DNA of 64,000 nt from Lophium mytilinum (lineage: Eukaryota > Ascomycota > Dothideomycetes > Mytilinidiales > Mytilinidiaceae): assembly GCA_010093605.1 (NCBI GenBank), contig MU004192.1:757774-821773 (forward strand), given 5' to 3'. Made by a program: the position numbers and the translations under genes. This document shows, piece by piece, positions 1 through 11,776 of this stretch. How positions within the stretch are numbered: the stretch's first letter is position 1; the number at the start of each line of letters is the position of its first letter. A model generated the notes under the pieces. It was not told the origin of the DNA, made no database searches, and saw nothing but the letters and a program-made list of their open reading frames with translations.

Positions 1-664
1 TAGTGATATGGATATGTGAAAGATTAGCAAGATGAGCATGACTACCACTGCAATAAGCGGAGGTAGGGCTATGAGGCGGGGCACTAGGAAGGGGCACAGT
101 GGTAGGATCGGTCCGGTCAGCGGATGATGTCGAAGGATGCTGTTCCTCGTGTGATTAAGGTGGCACAAGGCTGAGATGCTAGCAATATGAAAGGTGTCGA
201 GAAATGGTTTTACGATGATGGATTAACATGACAGCGAGAAGCTTGAAACAATGTATAGCGCTGAAGTAGTGATGGTGCCAATAGAGAATACGAAGAAGCA
301 TCCCTATCCGTCAACTTGGGAGGCGAGGTGGTGAAGAATCACGAGTTCAGGGGGGGCGATTGGACAGCAGAGCAGGCGGAAGGGTGCCAAGTGATACCAA
401 ATAAAGACTGGCCCCCGCTTGTTTTGACACAGGTTGGGGCCAAATCGTCGGGATTTAGGAGCCCGGCGGACGGTTGCCTTGCCGCCGTCGTCGCGCCGTT
501 CGAGCTGCGCCTCCGTCGCCTACATAGTACAGGTACGTAACCAAGCCTCCCGCCTTCTCCTTGATCTCGTTCCTCTTTCCTTTATCAACCCCACACTTGT
601 CTGCCTTCATCAAGGACACTTTCTCTTACTCCTGTTTACATCTGTGCTCTGATTCTACTTCATC
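1..664. other. Upstream intergenic region, no gene seen
   Basis: No reading frame here has recognisable protein features; those present are short and of mixed composition. The last 150 bases before the ATG at 665 are pyrimidine-rich, as is usual in fungal leaders. A GTACGT donor-like site lies near 532, so a leader intron is possible, but I see no clear matching acceptor. Confidence 0.5.
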
Positions 665-1906
665 ATGGGTGCTTACGTCGGCCATGTAATTCGCCGTGGC
701 GTCCAGGTTGCCTCTGAGGGCTTCAAGAACGGCGGCGATGGCAAGTCGTTTGAGATCAAGATTCCCGCCTGGGGACAGGCGATGCTCTTCACGACCTTCA
801 TCGTATTCACCGTCATCTTAAGCTCGGTAAGTGCTCTTCTGAGGACCAGAGGCCTCGCAACTCTCACTTCAACGTCATTACTAACAACAACCTAGCTTGA
901 GTACACCCTCAAAGACGTCGTGGCTACTTTGGCACAAATCGAGAGCCCCAGCGCCGAAATCGCCCTCACCTCCCCCTCCGAAGACGCCGACCCTCTCATG
1001 AAGAAGGGTGACGCCAATGTCGAAGAGAATGCCGGACCCAACGTCACCCTCGTTCGCCAGAAGCCCATCACCGCTGGAATCCGCACCACTCTTCGCCATT
1101 TGGTCGCTCAGGCCGGTATATTCTCCCGATGGCGTGGACTGGCTCCCTTCATCTTCTACAACTTCACCCACGCTTTCCTGACCAACCTCATGGACGCCGT
1201 GATCCCTCACTTCATCCCGGGCCGCCTGTTTATCTTCTCCTCGATCTCCGCCGTCCTGCTCGCCCGCATCCACGCGGCCTGGACCCACACCGTCATTTCG
1301 ATGCCCTCCAACAAGCGCTTCTGGCGCCGCATTCCCCCGGCATCCTCGTGGCGCCAGCTTGCGCTCCCGGCCGCTGTCAAGTCTTGCGCCGGATATGCCT
1401 CGCTCTACGTCGCCGTTGGCTTCGTCTACGTCCTGCGTCTCAACCGCATTGATGGCAACGCGCTTTCTACCTACAAGGGCGTTGACTGGTTCCTCCTCGC
1501 ACTCCGCGTGTCCTCCCTCGTCGCCGTGGTCCTCCTCTCCGCGCTCTTCATTATCCTCCCCGCGACGGTTACTCTAGTTCGTGTGGAAGCGTCTGCCCTG
1601 CCGGAGGAGGATGAGACTATCGTCGCCTTCGACCGCTCCTTCGGCGGCAAAGTCGTCCCGACCATCCTCGGTGGCACTGGCGCGATCGGCTTCGTCGACG
1701 CATGGCGCTCGTTCAACTGGGAGGCCCGCCGCCGTCTGGTCTGGCTCTACGTGAAGATCTCCCTTGTCATGTTCACCGTGACTCTTGTCTTCGCGCACAT
1801 CCTTGCCTTCGAGGTCTGGGCTGTCATGGGCCCCGCGGTGCGGAAGATGGTTGCGGATGCTCAGGGTGTGCAGGCTGTTCCGCATGGTGAGATGCACACT
1901 TGGTAA
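665..1906 (+). CDS. Multi-pass membrane protein of unknown function
   Basis: Two coding exons, 665-826 and 896-1906, join in phase across a 69-bp intron (GTAAGT donor, CTAACAAC branch-like site, CCTAG acceptor) to give 390 residues. The ATG follows a pyrimidine-rich leader. Hydrophobic segments lie near residues 38-53 and 118-140, then at GRLFIFSSISAVLLARIHAAW, AAVKSCAGYASLYVAVGFVY, WFLLALRVSSLVAVVLLSAL and finally WLYVKISLVMFTVTLVFAHI, suggesting six membrane spans with a soluble loop at about 57-100. No catalytic motif is visible. It resembles a fungus-restricted family that I cannot tie to a function; database names given to such proteins should not be taken as evidence. The exon structure is well supported by frame and splice sites; the function is unknown. 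Confidence 0.8.
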
Positions 1907-2775
1907 ATACATCAACTCGAGCAGCAGCTATGACCTATGAACGCTTTGTTGGCTGCTGGAAGACACGGCTTGGTTCATAGCGCTGCGAGTAGTAAAGTAT
2001 ATTATGGGTTGCCGAGATGGTAGCGCCAAATTTGACACACTGTCGATAACTGAACTCTCTCGATACACTCTTTTCTTTGGACCTAGGGCTTTTTTGGGCG
2101 TTTGGGATGTATCGTGTATTTCAGTCCCCCTCCATAGGATCCTTCAATGAATATGATTGGAACAACAACATTTTCTTCTGCGTGATGTGAATTTGCGTGA
2201 TGTGAATATTGCATACCCTAAAGGCTTTCTTCTCGGTATTGATAACGAATGATGGCGGCACGGAGGCAAGCCACGTACGAATTTTTAGTTGGATTCAACA
2301 ACGTCTTGGTAAGTAGCCGTATAAGATCTTCAGGACTATATCGATCGCCTAGCAGTTAGCTATAAAGAAAACCAATACCGACGGGATGCTTCTAGGTACC
2401 ACCAAGGCCACTATAGCAAATTTATTTCTTGAAAACTGCAGTAACACCACAAGACCATTGACCCATCTACCAATAAAAACCACCTTCTAACCCCCATAAA
2501 CCCTCCATGCCTCCCGTCCCAAAAAAGGCCCGTAAACCCCCACCAACAAGCCCCCACCAAAACCCATCCCCCAAAAACTCCCGTCTTCCAAGATTCCAGA
2601 AAAGCTCCGCCCCACTTTCCCCGCTCCGCCCACCACCACCGCCACCTGCAAAATTCACCCTAACACAAAATGTGACACGCATCCCATTTCCGACCTTGAA
2701 TCTCGAAGCGCCAAGACATATGTGGGGATAATGGTCTATAATATGACTAATTTCCGCTCAACTCAATTCCAGTAA
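1907..2775. other. Intergenic region with an A/C-rich strand-biased tract
   Basis: This holds the 3' region of the membrane-protein gene and sequence leading to tRNA-His. From about 2450 to 2660 the + strand is almost devoid of G (A/C-rich, many CCC and AAA runs). One frame there (2507-2731) reads as a proline/lysine-rich 74-residue peptide, which I attribute to the composition rather than to a gene. Confidence 0.5.
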
Positions 2776-2856
2776 GGTGTCATGGTCTAGTGGTTAGGAC
2801 ATATCGTTGTGGAGCACAACCCCGATATAACCCGCGTTCGATTCGCGGTGACGCCA
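2776..2856 (+). tRNA. tRNA-His (GTG), with a short intron
   Basis: A complete cloverleaf can be drawn by eye. The acceptor stem is GGTGTCA/TGACGCC at 2776-2782 and 2849-2855 (one T-G pair) with discriminator A at 2856. The D-arm follows. The anticodon stem is TATCG/CGATA, and the T-arm is CCGCG-TTCGATT-CGCGG at 2832-2848. The loop between the anticodon stem strands is 16 nt and begins TTGTGG, giving anticodon GTG. The 9 extra bases fit an intron just 3' of the anticodon, and its CACAAC pairs with GTTGTG across the anticodon, the extended helix expected of eukaryotic pre-tRNAs. The extra 5' G of mature tRNA-His would be added after transcription. Confidence 0.9.
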
Positions 2857-3133
2857 ATGTGCGAGTTCCTTTTTTGGCTTTATTAGGGGCACTCCAGGTG
2901 GGTTCTGGTTGGGGCGAGAGGGAGATTTGGGTGGATTTCTTTTTGGGTTGTGAATAGGCGAGCGTAGAGATTAGTAGAAAACGGGTGCGAAAGGGATATC
3001 TTAGGTTCGTGTCATACATAGCAAGCAGTATATACGCTGGAGTGGCTGCGGTTTTTGGATCTTGGATGGTCTTCATTTCTTTTATGTGTTCTTTCAAACT
3101 CTATCTATGATAAGGGAGGGTGGCACAACCCGC

Positions 3134-3957
3134 TCACTTCTTCTTCATACCCTCCGCAACCCAAGCCCGCACTGATTTCGCGCTGTCGTGTGCGGCGCGG
3201 AACACTAGCCATATGAAAGCCATGTTAGCATCGAAACAAGAAGAACAGTAAGAGGAGAAAGAAGAGTAAACGTACACTGCCGCTCATTCTCATCCAACCC
3301 CCGCAAGAAATCCGCACCCTCCCCCAACGTCCCTCTCACATTGTTCGCTTGGTCTGCTATCACCGCCGCACGTGCTTTAAACGTCTCGGTCAAAACTCGA
3401 ATCATTTCCTGCTCCTCGGCCTTGTTGATGTCTTCAACGTACATCTCTAGCAGCCGCGTCGCGAGGTTGTAGAAGTGCGAGGCCAGAGCGCGCAGGTCGA
3501 CGGTCTTGGGGTCTGCTTTTAGGGCGTTGGAGACGCGGGGGCCTAGCGCCGAGGGGATGCCGAGGGTGACGAGGGAGTCGGTGTTCATCATCTCGCTGGG
3601 TTGGGGGTTAGTGGGAGTTGGGGAGGGAGGGGGTGGTGGGGGACCTCAGGGAGAGCATTTCGCCGAGCCAGATTGGGAGTTCGACTTTGGAGTCTTTTTT
3701 CATCTGGATGGGGGTTAGGATGGGGGATGTTGGGGACTGATTTGGAAGAGTAGCTCACGTCACCGCCCATGTTGCCGTCGAGAAAGCCCAAACCGGGCAC
3801 GGTGAGTTCGAATGTACATGGTACTTTCTGTACATATCGTAAGTCGTTTGAAGTAAAGTCGTGAAGATAATAGGGTAGTGTAGATGTGATATGGTAAAGT
3901 GGATATGCTGATTACCTGGGCATCCGTGAGAATGGCGTCGATATCGTAGTAAGACAT
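3134..3957 (-). CDS. PSF3: DNA replication complex GINS subunit Psf3
   Basis: Five exons on the minus strand, 3957-3916, 3827-3759, 3703-3645, 3595-3276 and 3204-3134, join in phase to 186 residues, the normal Psf3 size. The N-terminus MSYYDIDAILTDAQ, then TFELTVPGLGFLDGN and ELPIWLGEMLSL, is the characteristic Psf3 B-domain/N-terminal signature; the rest is the helical A domain. Psf3 with Sld5, Psf1 and Psf2 forms the GINS tetramer that joins Cdc45 and Mcm2-7 in the replicative helicase. Every junction has GT and AG ends. The last donor must be GTACGT at 3275, because the nearby alternative GT breaks the frame. The gene starts about 930 bp from the divergently transcribed Blm10 gene. Identification is strong; the symbol is by family. 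Confidence 0.93.
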
Positions 3958-4883
3958 GGGAGCTCAGTCTGTCTCTGGATATTAGTATTTTTCTGGACGA
4001 GTCTGCATGTCAAGATGACTACGTGTTTCAGAATGAAGGACAACATATGACACGTGTGAATGCAGAATGCAGCATGAAAGTCACTCGGTGGAGTCGCATC
4101 CAAGACGCGTTGTACCACTACAACGGCCAGCATAGGCTTGCAACCACCACAAAGAGTGGGGAATTCATGAGAAGACTCCGAGAGAAGAACGCAGAAGAAG
4201 ATGGATTGATCGACGCGTGACTGGACGTGCATGAAAGAGATCTCCCGCCTTACATTTTTCGCCCGATTGAATTGCGTGTTCGCGATTGCCTTGCTGAGTA
4301 GTCCGGCCTTAAAACACCATGCTCGCGCTGCCACTGTACACCAATTGACCTCTTTTCAGACTGCCCTTTTTTTCGACGACCTTCTAGAAAAAGCGCACGC
4401 GACTACTTTCTTGCGCGACGCTGTGAATCGCTGTTGGTGTTGTCGGAGATAAAGCAGCGCTCCCTTGGCTAGCAACGGTCGCCTGCCTGCCACCATCAAG
4501 CGCTGTGTGGAGAGTAGGCCATAGCTCCAGATAGACAGTCCCCGGTCATCGACATCCCGCAGTGTAGACGACGGCTACCTACATACTGCCGCTACTTTAA
4601 CTTCTGCATCCTGCTGCTGCGCTGCATCGTTGGACACAAGACAGCCGCTGCACAAGGCTCAACTCCAGTGAGTTCTACGCCGTACTGCCATGGCCTTGCG
4701 CCGTGTAGATGTCTTATTCCAGCGCTACCGCTCCCGATTCACTCTATAGAACAAGCTAACGTTGCCGCTCGCATAGTCTCCATCCGTGACGAGATATTCA
4801 TTCTCTTTGATGACTACATCTGCGCACAATACACCCTCCGACCCCTCCACGCCCTCGAGTCCCACGGTTGACCCTCCTCCACC
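3958..4883. promoter_or_regulatory. Divergent intergenic region shared by Psf3 and Blm10 genes
   Basis: 926 bp separate the two start codons and must hold the promoters and leaders of both genes. Short open frames occur on both strands (for example 4023-4220 and 4231-4452), but none has protein-like features. A GTGAGT at about 4671 and CATAG near 4779 could bound a leader intron of the Blm10 transcript; this is a guess from splice-like words only. Confidence 0.5.
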
Positions 4884-7800
4884 ATGGCCGGTAACGAACG
4901 CATAGGCCAGCTCATGAGCGCCCTCGACACCTCAACCAGTATGGACGTATCGCGAGCTACGTCGCCAGGTGGAGACTGGCGCGAGTCAAATGGTACTGCC
5001 AACGGCAAGAATGCTGAAAAGCAGAGCCGTAGTCGCCCGCGGACCTTTCCGTACTTCGAATACCTACCATACGAGACCGAAGATGCAGAAGAGAGGGAGG
5101 AGAACCTCAACACATGCATAAAACATCTCTTCATAGCGGTTTCTGCCGGAGACTTTGCGCCGGGGGCGGTACACTGGACTCGAGAGATTCGAGGATGGCT
5201 GTCTCTGAAGTTCGACCTTCCACGCGACACCCGCGTCAAGCTTGTCAAGCTCTACTACGAGCTGGCGCTTGCTCCAGGTCTCGATTATCTGGTTGCCGAG
5301 CGCTTTGCGAGCATGTTCATGGTCTTGACGAAGTAAGTGAAGACAGGTTGAAGTACCCAGCCAATCACATGCACTGACACATTCTCTCGCAGGCGGAAGC
5401 ACTACCTTCGTCCAGGAAGAGACTTGACATTAGACTGGAGACCGCTCTTCAGAGAAATGAAGATGTTTGTGCTTCCCTCGGAGTCGGGGGCATCCCATCC
5501 TACCAATGTCAAGCGCAATATCCGGACGCTGACCAAGCTGGCTACATTTGCACAACTTTACTTTGACACGCAAGATATCCCTGCGATGTTTGAAGAATTC
5601 CTCCCTTACTTTAGCACCTCGTTCTCTGAAAATGCATACGTAGTTGTTGGCTTGCTCAACCTGCTTCTCCCCACGTATCCCGTAGCAGAGGATAAGGCAG
5701 CGCTCCAGCCACAGAACTACCTGCCCACCTTCTTCCATCTTTGGTCTCTGATGAATAGGTCGAGGCTGTTCGATGTACACTTCGTCGACATCTTGTCTAG
5801 ATTAGCGAGGGATTCCTTACCAGCCGAGCACATTCCTTTCTCTCAGCATGGTATCTTTACGAGCGAGCAATCAGCCCTCATATTTACCGCTATTCTCAGA
5901 TTGCTTCAGATCCCAGTTGGGCAGGCTTTGACTCCCTACAGCTCGACCGTAGACCTAGGTGCCGGTCTGGCCGTGATGCTTGACAGAGATCAGAGAAAGC
6001 ATCCAATTGCCCACCACATTGCTCGCTGGATTGTAATGTCCTTGTCTCCAGCTTGTTTGGACCATCCTGATTCGGTTTTGGTCAAACTTGAAGGCTTGAT
6101 TCAGGGAATCGAGACTTTCTTCCATCCATCGAACTCGGGTGATTGGACAAAGTCGCTTTCACAGCTTGTCTACTATCTCGCTGATTTCTTCGTCATGCGG
6201 TGGAATCGAGAGCATAGCGGCGAGATGGAGGTTCCTGAGGAGAGGAAACTCAACGACGAACTCAAGCGGCGATTCGTCCTATGCCTTCGAGATGTCATCT
6301 ACATGGGAATCTTCGCTAAGAGTGGAACAGCTATGAACTTCTCATTATCGACACTCCAGAGCCTTGCTTTCTTGGAACCAAACCTCATTCTTCCCGGAGC
6401 GCTTCAGAGGATCTACCCAGCCATGCAAGGCCTTGTCGAGGTACACCGGACGATATCCTCCATACGCGCACTCCATATGCTGTCAAAGGTAATGGCGAGA
6501 ACGAAGGGTTATAGATGTCATGTTACTACGGTTTTGGGCCTTGCTCTACCTGGTATTGATGCGAACGATCTAGAGAAGACCTTGCATACGCTGTCATACA
6601 TTCAAGGCGTATGCTATACCGTTCCGTTCCACGATTTGACCAAAGAAAAGAGGCAGGGACAGAATGGCCGAGCCAGTGGCGATAGTGCAGAAACTCCTTT
6701 GGAGGATACGGACACAGCATTGGCAGGCCAGTGGATAATGGGACAAGTGGACCGATTAGAAAACCTTGGTGCGGACGGTGAGATCAATTACGACGAAGAG
6801 CTTAGCGATCAAGAAGAGGAGATGATACTAAGATCGTCAACAACTGGCCTTGCAGAGTTCTTGATCACCTTCCTTGGACGGGTGTTTACTTTGCTAGAAA
6901 ATCTTCCAGATGCCTCCCGCGTGAGGAGTGGATCGCCCGAGGAGAACGTGGTGAACACGCTCCCTGCAGCGTTTACACCATTACTAGCAGCACTTTCGCC
7001 AGAGCTGTTCGATATCGCCCTAGACAAGATTGCCAACTTCGTGACAAATCATGTCATACATCAGGCCAGAGACGCGATGGCTTTCATTTGCAATGGCCTT
7101 GTTAAGATCAATCCTGAAAAAGCTCTCAAGCGGCTACTTCCTCATCTCCTGTCAGGCATCCGAGTTGAAATTGAGGATAATGGAGCCGGATCCACGAGAA
7201 CGACGGGGTCTGAGGTTCTTCCTCGAGATCGCGCATTAGTATGGAACATCAGCCTACTAAGCATGTGCGTCGTACATGTCGGCGACGCTGTGCTTGCCTG
7301 GAGAAAGGAACTCTTCGAGATTGCCGAGTACATGCAAAAGCACTGCAGAGGCATTCCAACAGTGCATGTTTCGAACTTCATCCACCATCTGTTGCTCAAT
7401 TTGACAGTCACTTACACAATTGACTACTCCATTTATGAAAAGGAAGAGCTTGAGAGGGGCCTGACCACTGAGTCATGGGGCCGACTTCCCGATCCGAAGA
7501 AATTGAACCTTGTTTGGCACACACCGAATGCGGAGGAAATCGATTTCGCAATCCGCCTTTTTAATTCGCAGTGCAAGAACGCAACCACTGCTCTGCTGGA
7601 TCTGATCAAACCGAATCCACCGATCAAGCGTGATGGCACTGGGAAGGACTGGTCGGACGAAGTATCACGCAATCTTGTGCTGCTAAGGCTTATCATGTCT
7701 GGCATCTCTGTGCTCTTCGACCCCAGTATAGAAGACGGCGACGAGAGCGACACGACAGACTCTTCAGACGAGGAGGATGCTATGGATACCGAAGAGCCGG

Positions 7801-10800
7801 ACCATGATGCTGGCTTAGGCGAAGCTGAGGACGAGGAAGTCAAGCCAACGTTCCGGTATAACACCGGTTACCCGCTTCAAAGGGACGGAAAAGGCTACAA
7901 GCTCATCCACACCCTGCGCCATAATGTTGGACTGTGTCTCCATGAGGTTCACAAGTTCTTGATCGAGAAGCAGGAAGATGACGTTCCTTGTTTCAATTCT
8001 TTATATAACGCCTACCGGTCCTGGTTTATTGACGTGGGGATCGAACGATCTGCTCATGTACTTGATCGGGTCACTCGACTTCTCGCGGCCGACGTCCATC
8101 CTTTCAAGTTCAGCGGCTTAAGAAAGGAATACCCGAGGCCATTGCTCGTCAGACGAGCTAACGTCTATCATCTGCAGAGATTACGGCATAACGCAAATCC
8201 CAGGCCAAAGACTGATCTCGACAAGCAACTCCTCCTCGACTTGGCGGAGTCCAGCGTATCACTCTATACCGAAATTCGCCGCACCGCTCAAACAGCCAAT
8301 GAGTCCGCAGTCAAGTGCATACTTGGAGCGAGGCCTTTGGTAATTCCGCCTCTACTTGAAGCTCTCGTAAAAGCTGTAAATGAGAACGACTACCCACGCA
8401 TCAAAGGGGCGATGTTCTCACTACTCTTCGGCAGTTTGGCAAAGACCATCAGCCGTGACTGGAGATTCACACCAACCTTGATCAAGGCTTTCATCGAAGT
8501 CACAGGAGCTGATAAACCATCAGTACAAAAGCTTGCGGGCAATGCTACTTTCCAGATAATGGACATGGGCAAGCCTTTGGAGCGTATGGTCATACTTGAT
8601 CAAGACGTCGTCGAAGCCATTGCATTTGCAGTCGATTCTGACGATTTGGAGAAAGTCGAGGCAAAAATCGCTAAACGTCGAGAAGCTATCAAGAAGAAGC
8701 GAACTCGCATAGAGAAAAAAAAGGCAGACTTGTCCGCAGAACTGGTAGACCTGGGCGCAAAGTCACACTGGAAGAAAGCGAGTCGAACGGCGGCTATCGT
8801 CGTCAATCTTGGCATGAGATATGACTCTATTGCTTCGGATCCGATGATTGATCTTGTCACCAAGGGTTCAATTGATCCTCATCCAAGCCTTCGTGGGTTG
8901 TACGGTGGAGCATTAGTCGGCATCTTTACCCTCATCCAGACTCGTGGTATAACGGGGCATAGTTACGAGAGATACCTTCTCAATGATGAGGAGCTTCCGG
9001 ATAAAATCAACGTCCCAACAAAAGCAGATGACCCGAAGTGGACCGAAGAGCACCTAGCCAGTTTCGCTAAACCAGAGGCTCAATATTATGCTGACTTCGA
9101 CTATCCTGGCTGGCTGGTGTGGAACAAAACCTTGCCTGCGTTCTTAACGAACCCACCTCCGATTCAGTACGACGAAGTCGAACAAGCAGTGCGAGCAAAG
9201 ATTGGCAAGCTTCTTGATAGGGCTTGGTTCTCGCACTACTTTGCGTACATGAAGCAGGAACCACGGGATGCTACTTCAGATCGCTTCCGCATGTCTAGTT
9301 GTATGATGCTTACCCACGCTTTTGAGCTTGTCTTCTGCGGTTTGACAGAGACTACCTTCGAAGATATCAAAGACCTGACGCAATCAATATATGCTGATGG
9401 TAGCGACAAGCATCAACACCGAGCTACTGCTGAGATCATGGGCGCGTTCCTTTCGGTTGCGCCTGACCTGACAGCCGAGCAGCGTGCAGAAATATGGGAG
9501 TACGCATTCCCGATCATTCGAGGAATCTTCCAGGACGGCCTGACACCAGAGAACTCGTCGTACTGGACTACTTTCTTGCACGTCGTGCTGCAATCAAAGG
9601 ATCCTCGTCGTGCTTGGCCCATGGTGGACTGGCTTGCGGGTTTCCGTCTGGACATGGACTCCAATGCCGCCTTCAAGGAGAGTTCCAAGATCCAGATGCT
9701 ACAGCAGTGTATCCTGGATGCTGGATGGCATTTTCAGCTCGAGAAGCCAATCTTGGAAAACTTCATGCAGCATCTTGATCATCCGTACAAGGGCGTTCGT
9801 GAAGCGATGGGTCAGACTATTGCGGCCATTCTCAGGATGAGATATCACGAGTCCTACAAGAGCGTCGGTACCCTCATTAAGACACAGAAAGAAGCCTCGT
9901 CGATAGGTACTCGTCCATACGAACCTACGGAAGAATTCTCAACCACCATCACCGACGTTTTCGAACGACTCGAAGTCTGGCGAAAGGAGCGTCCGGCCGG
10001 ACAACAAACCCCCTCATCCTACACCCAGGGCGGCAAAACCGTCCTCCTCTGGCTCGACTCCACCCTCTCCTCCTACGAGTGCATCCAGCTCGTCAAATTC
10101 TTCCCGGACGTCTTCATGGAGCAGCTCCTGCACATGATGGACATCAAAGAAGACCCGGAACTCCAATCCCTCGCCTACCACGTCTTCCGCCACCTCCCCA
10201 ACATCCCGCACCGCGCCGGCGAGGACGCCGACTTCATCGCGGCCCTCATCCGCATCGGCCGCACCGCCACGTCGTGGCACCAACGCCTCCGCATCCTCAT
10301 CCTCATCCAGGTCATCTACTTCCGCCGCCTCTTCCTCATGTCCGAGGCCCAGCAGCAGGCCCTCTTCGACTGCGTCTCCACGATGCTCGGCGACGTGCAG
10401 CTCGAGGTCCGCGAGGGCGCCAAGGCCACGCTGTCCGGCATGATCCGCTGCTCGCCCGTCGCCCTGCGTACCCGCACGGTCGAGGCGCTGAAGGCAAAGT
10501 TCACGAAGCAGCTCGCTAAGAACCCGCTCCCGAGGAGCCGCGTCCCAGGCACCCCGACGCCGGAGCAGGGCCGGCTGATATTGGTTCGTCACGCAGCGGT
10601 GCTGGGCCTCGGCGCGCTGATCCAGGCGTTCCCCTACACGAGCCCGCCGCCGGCGTGGCTGCCGGATGTGTTGGCTACGTTGGCGAGGAAGGCGGCGGCG
10701 GACTCGGGCATGGTGGGGAAGAGCGTGAAGAGCGTGCTGGCCGACTTTAAGAAGACGCGGCAGGATACTTGGCATGTTGATGTTAAGGTGAGTCACTCGT

Positions 10801-10908
10801 AACACAAACCCGCTATGAAAGCGATGCATACTAACTCGATTACAGGCGTTCGAACCAGACCAGCTCGAGGACCTTGAGGGCGTGCTGTGGAAGAGCTACT
10901 TCGCCTAG
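4884..10908 (+). CDS. BLM10: Proteasome activator Blm10/PA200
   Basis: Three exons, 4884-5332, 5393-10787 and 10846-10908, join in phase to 1968 residues, matching the roughly 2000-residue Blm10/PA200 family. The start ATG is in a good context (CACCATGGCC). The protein is almost entirely helical HEAT-like repeat with the conserved N-terminal FPYFEYLPYE segment, which forms a dome that caps the 20S proteasome. An acidic loop lies at about residues 930-965 and a lysine/glutamate coiled segment at about 1235-1265. The last exon encodes 20 residues ending SYFA. In yeast Blm10 the C-terminal Tyr-Tyr-Ala (HbYX motif) inserts into the 20S alpha ring; here the penultimate residue is Phe. Both introns have GT and AG ends and in-phase junctions. 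The family call is secure; the effect of the Phe is unknown. Confidence 0.94.
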
Positions 10909-11776
10909 TCCTATTCCGCTAGAGGGAGTAGGTACGGTTGGAAAGAGTAGCTGCCTCCTCTCTTTCTCTCACACACTCCGGTTTTTGGGCCAAGGCTTTC
11001 CGGGGTGCTTTGCGTCACTTCTTCCCTGTTTTGCGTATCGTGTAGTGTAGATTCTGGCTGCATAGGGCTGGCGCTGTGCTAGTTGCTTCATTCTGGTTCC
11101 TGCCTTGCGCTTGCTTCAGATGAGCGGGGGGGTTTCTTTCACAGTATTGATCTACTGGCTACGAGTGACGACGGGGAAGGGGTGAGGGGGCCACGAACGA
11201 TCGGAGCAAAAAGAGACATGTAGACTGTTTTGTTTTGCTTGATGAAGCTAACCGATAGACGACACACACAATTGCATTTGGCGTTTTCTGACAATAGTAA
11301 TGCGCTTTTTTTTGCATTTGCTTCTGTGACTCTACCGGATTGATGTATCCAAAGCCCCGAAAGCTAGCAATTGTTCTAAAACAATAAACGCCGTGTATGC
11401 GATCCCTGGTGCTCTATCGGAGCCCTTTCTTTTTCTCTTCCCAGACCGCTTAGACGCCTCATTTTTGCTGATTCAAGAATGCCCTCGGATTGTGATTTGA
11501 AACCCGAGTAAGGATGCGGTAAACCCGAGAAACGCCAGTTGGCGCCGCTAAAAATGCGGAGGATGAATGTGTGCCAAAACCCGCCCGACCCGACCGCCAC
11601 ACCGCGCGCCCATGCCGTTTTACACACTCGATTTGATTACGCTCGAGGGACCCAGAACCGAAAAAACGTGGTATAGAGCGAGGTACTGCAAAACAAGGGG
11701 TATACACATCGTACACGCAAACCTACCACAGCCCCGTTTTCGGGGCTCTATGCGTCTGAGAAAAACAGCGTCCCGT
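10909..11776. other. Convergent intergenic region, no gene seen
   Basis: This separates the 3' ends of the Blm10 and carboxypeptidase genes. It contains T-rich stretches and an AATAAA-type word near 11383 that could serve polyadenylation. Open frames on both strands (e.g. 11376-11627 on the minus strand) have no recognisable features. Confidence 0.5.

Noticed and set aside
2507-2731. Proline/lysine-rich 74-residue plus-strand frame
   Set aside because: Product of the A/C-rich tract; no conservation clue and no promoter.
10014-10829. 271-residue minus-strand frame
   Set aside because: Antisense shadow of the Blm10 C-terminal coding region where codon bias is high.
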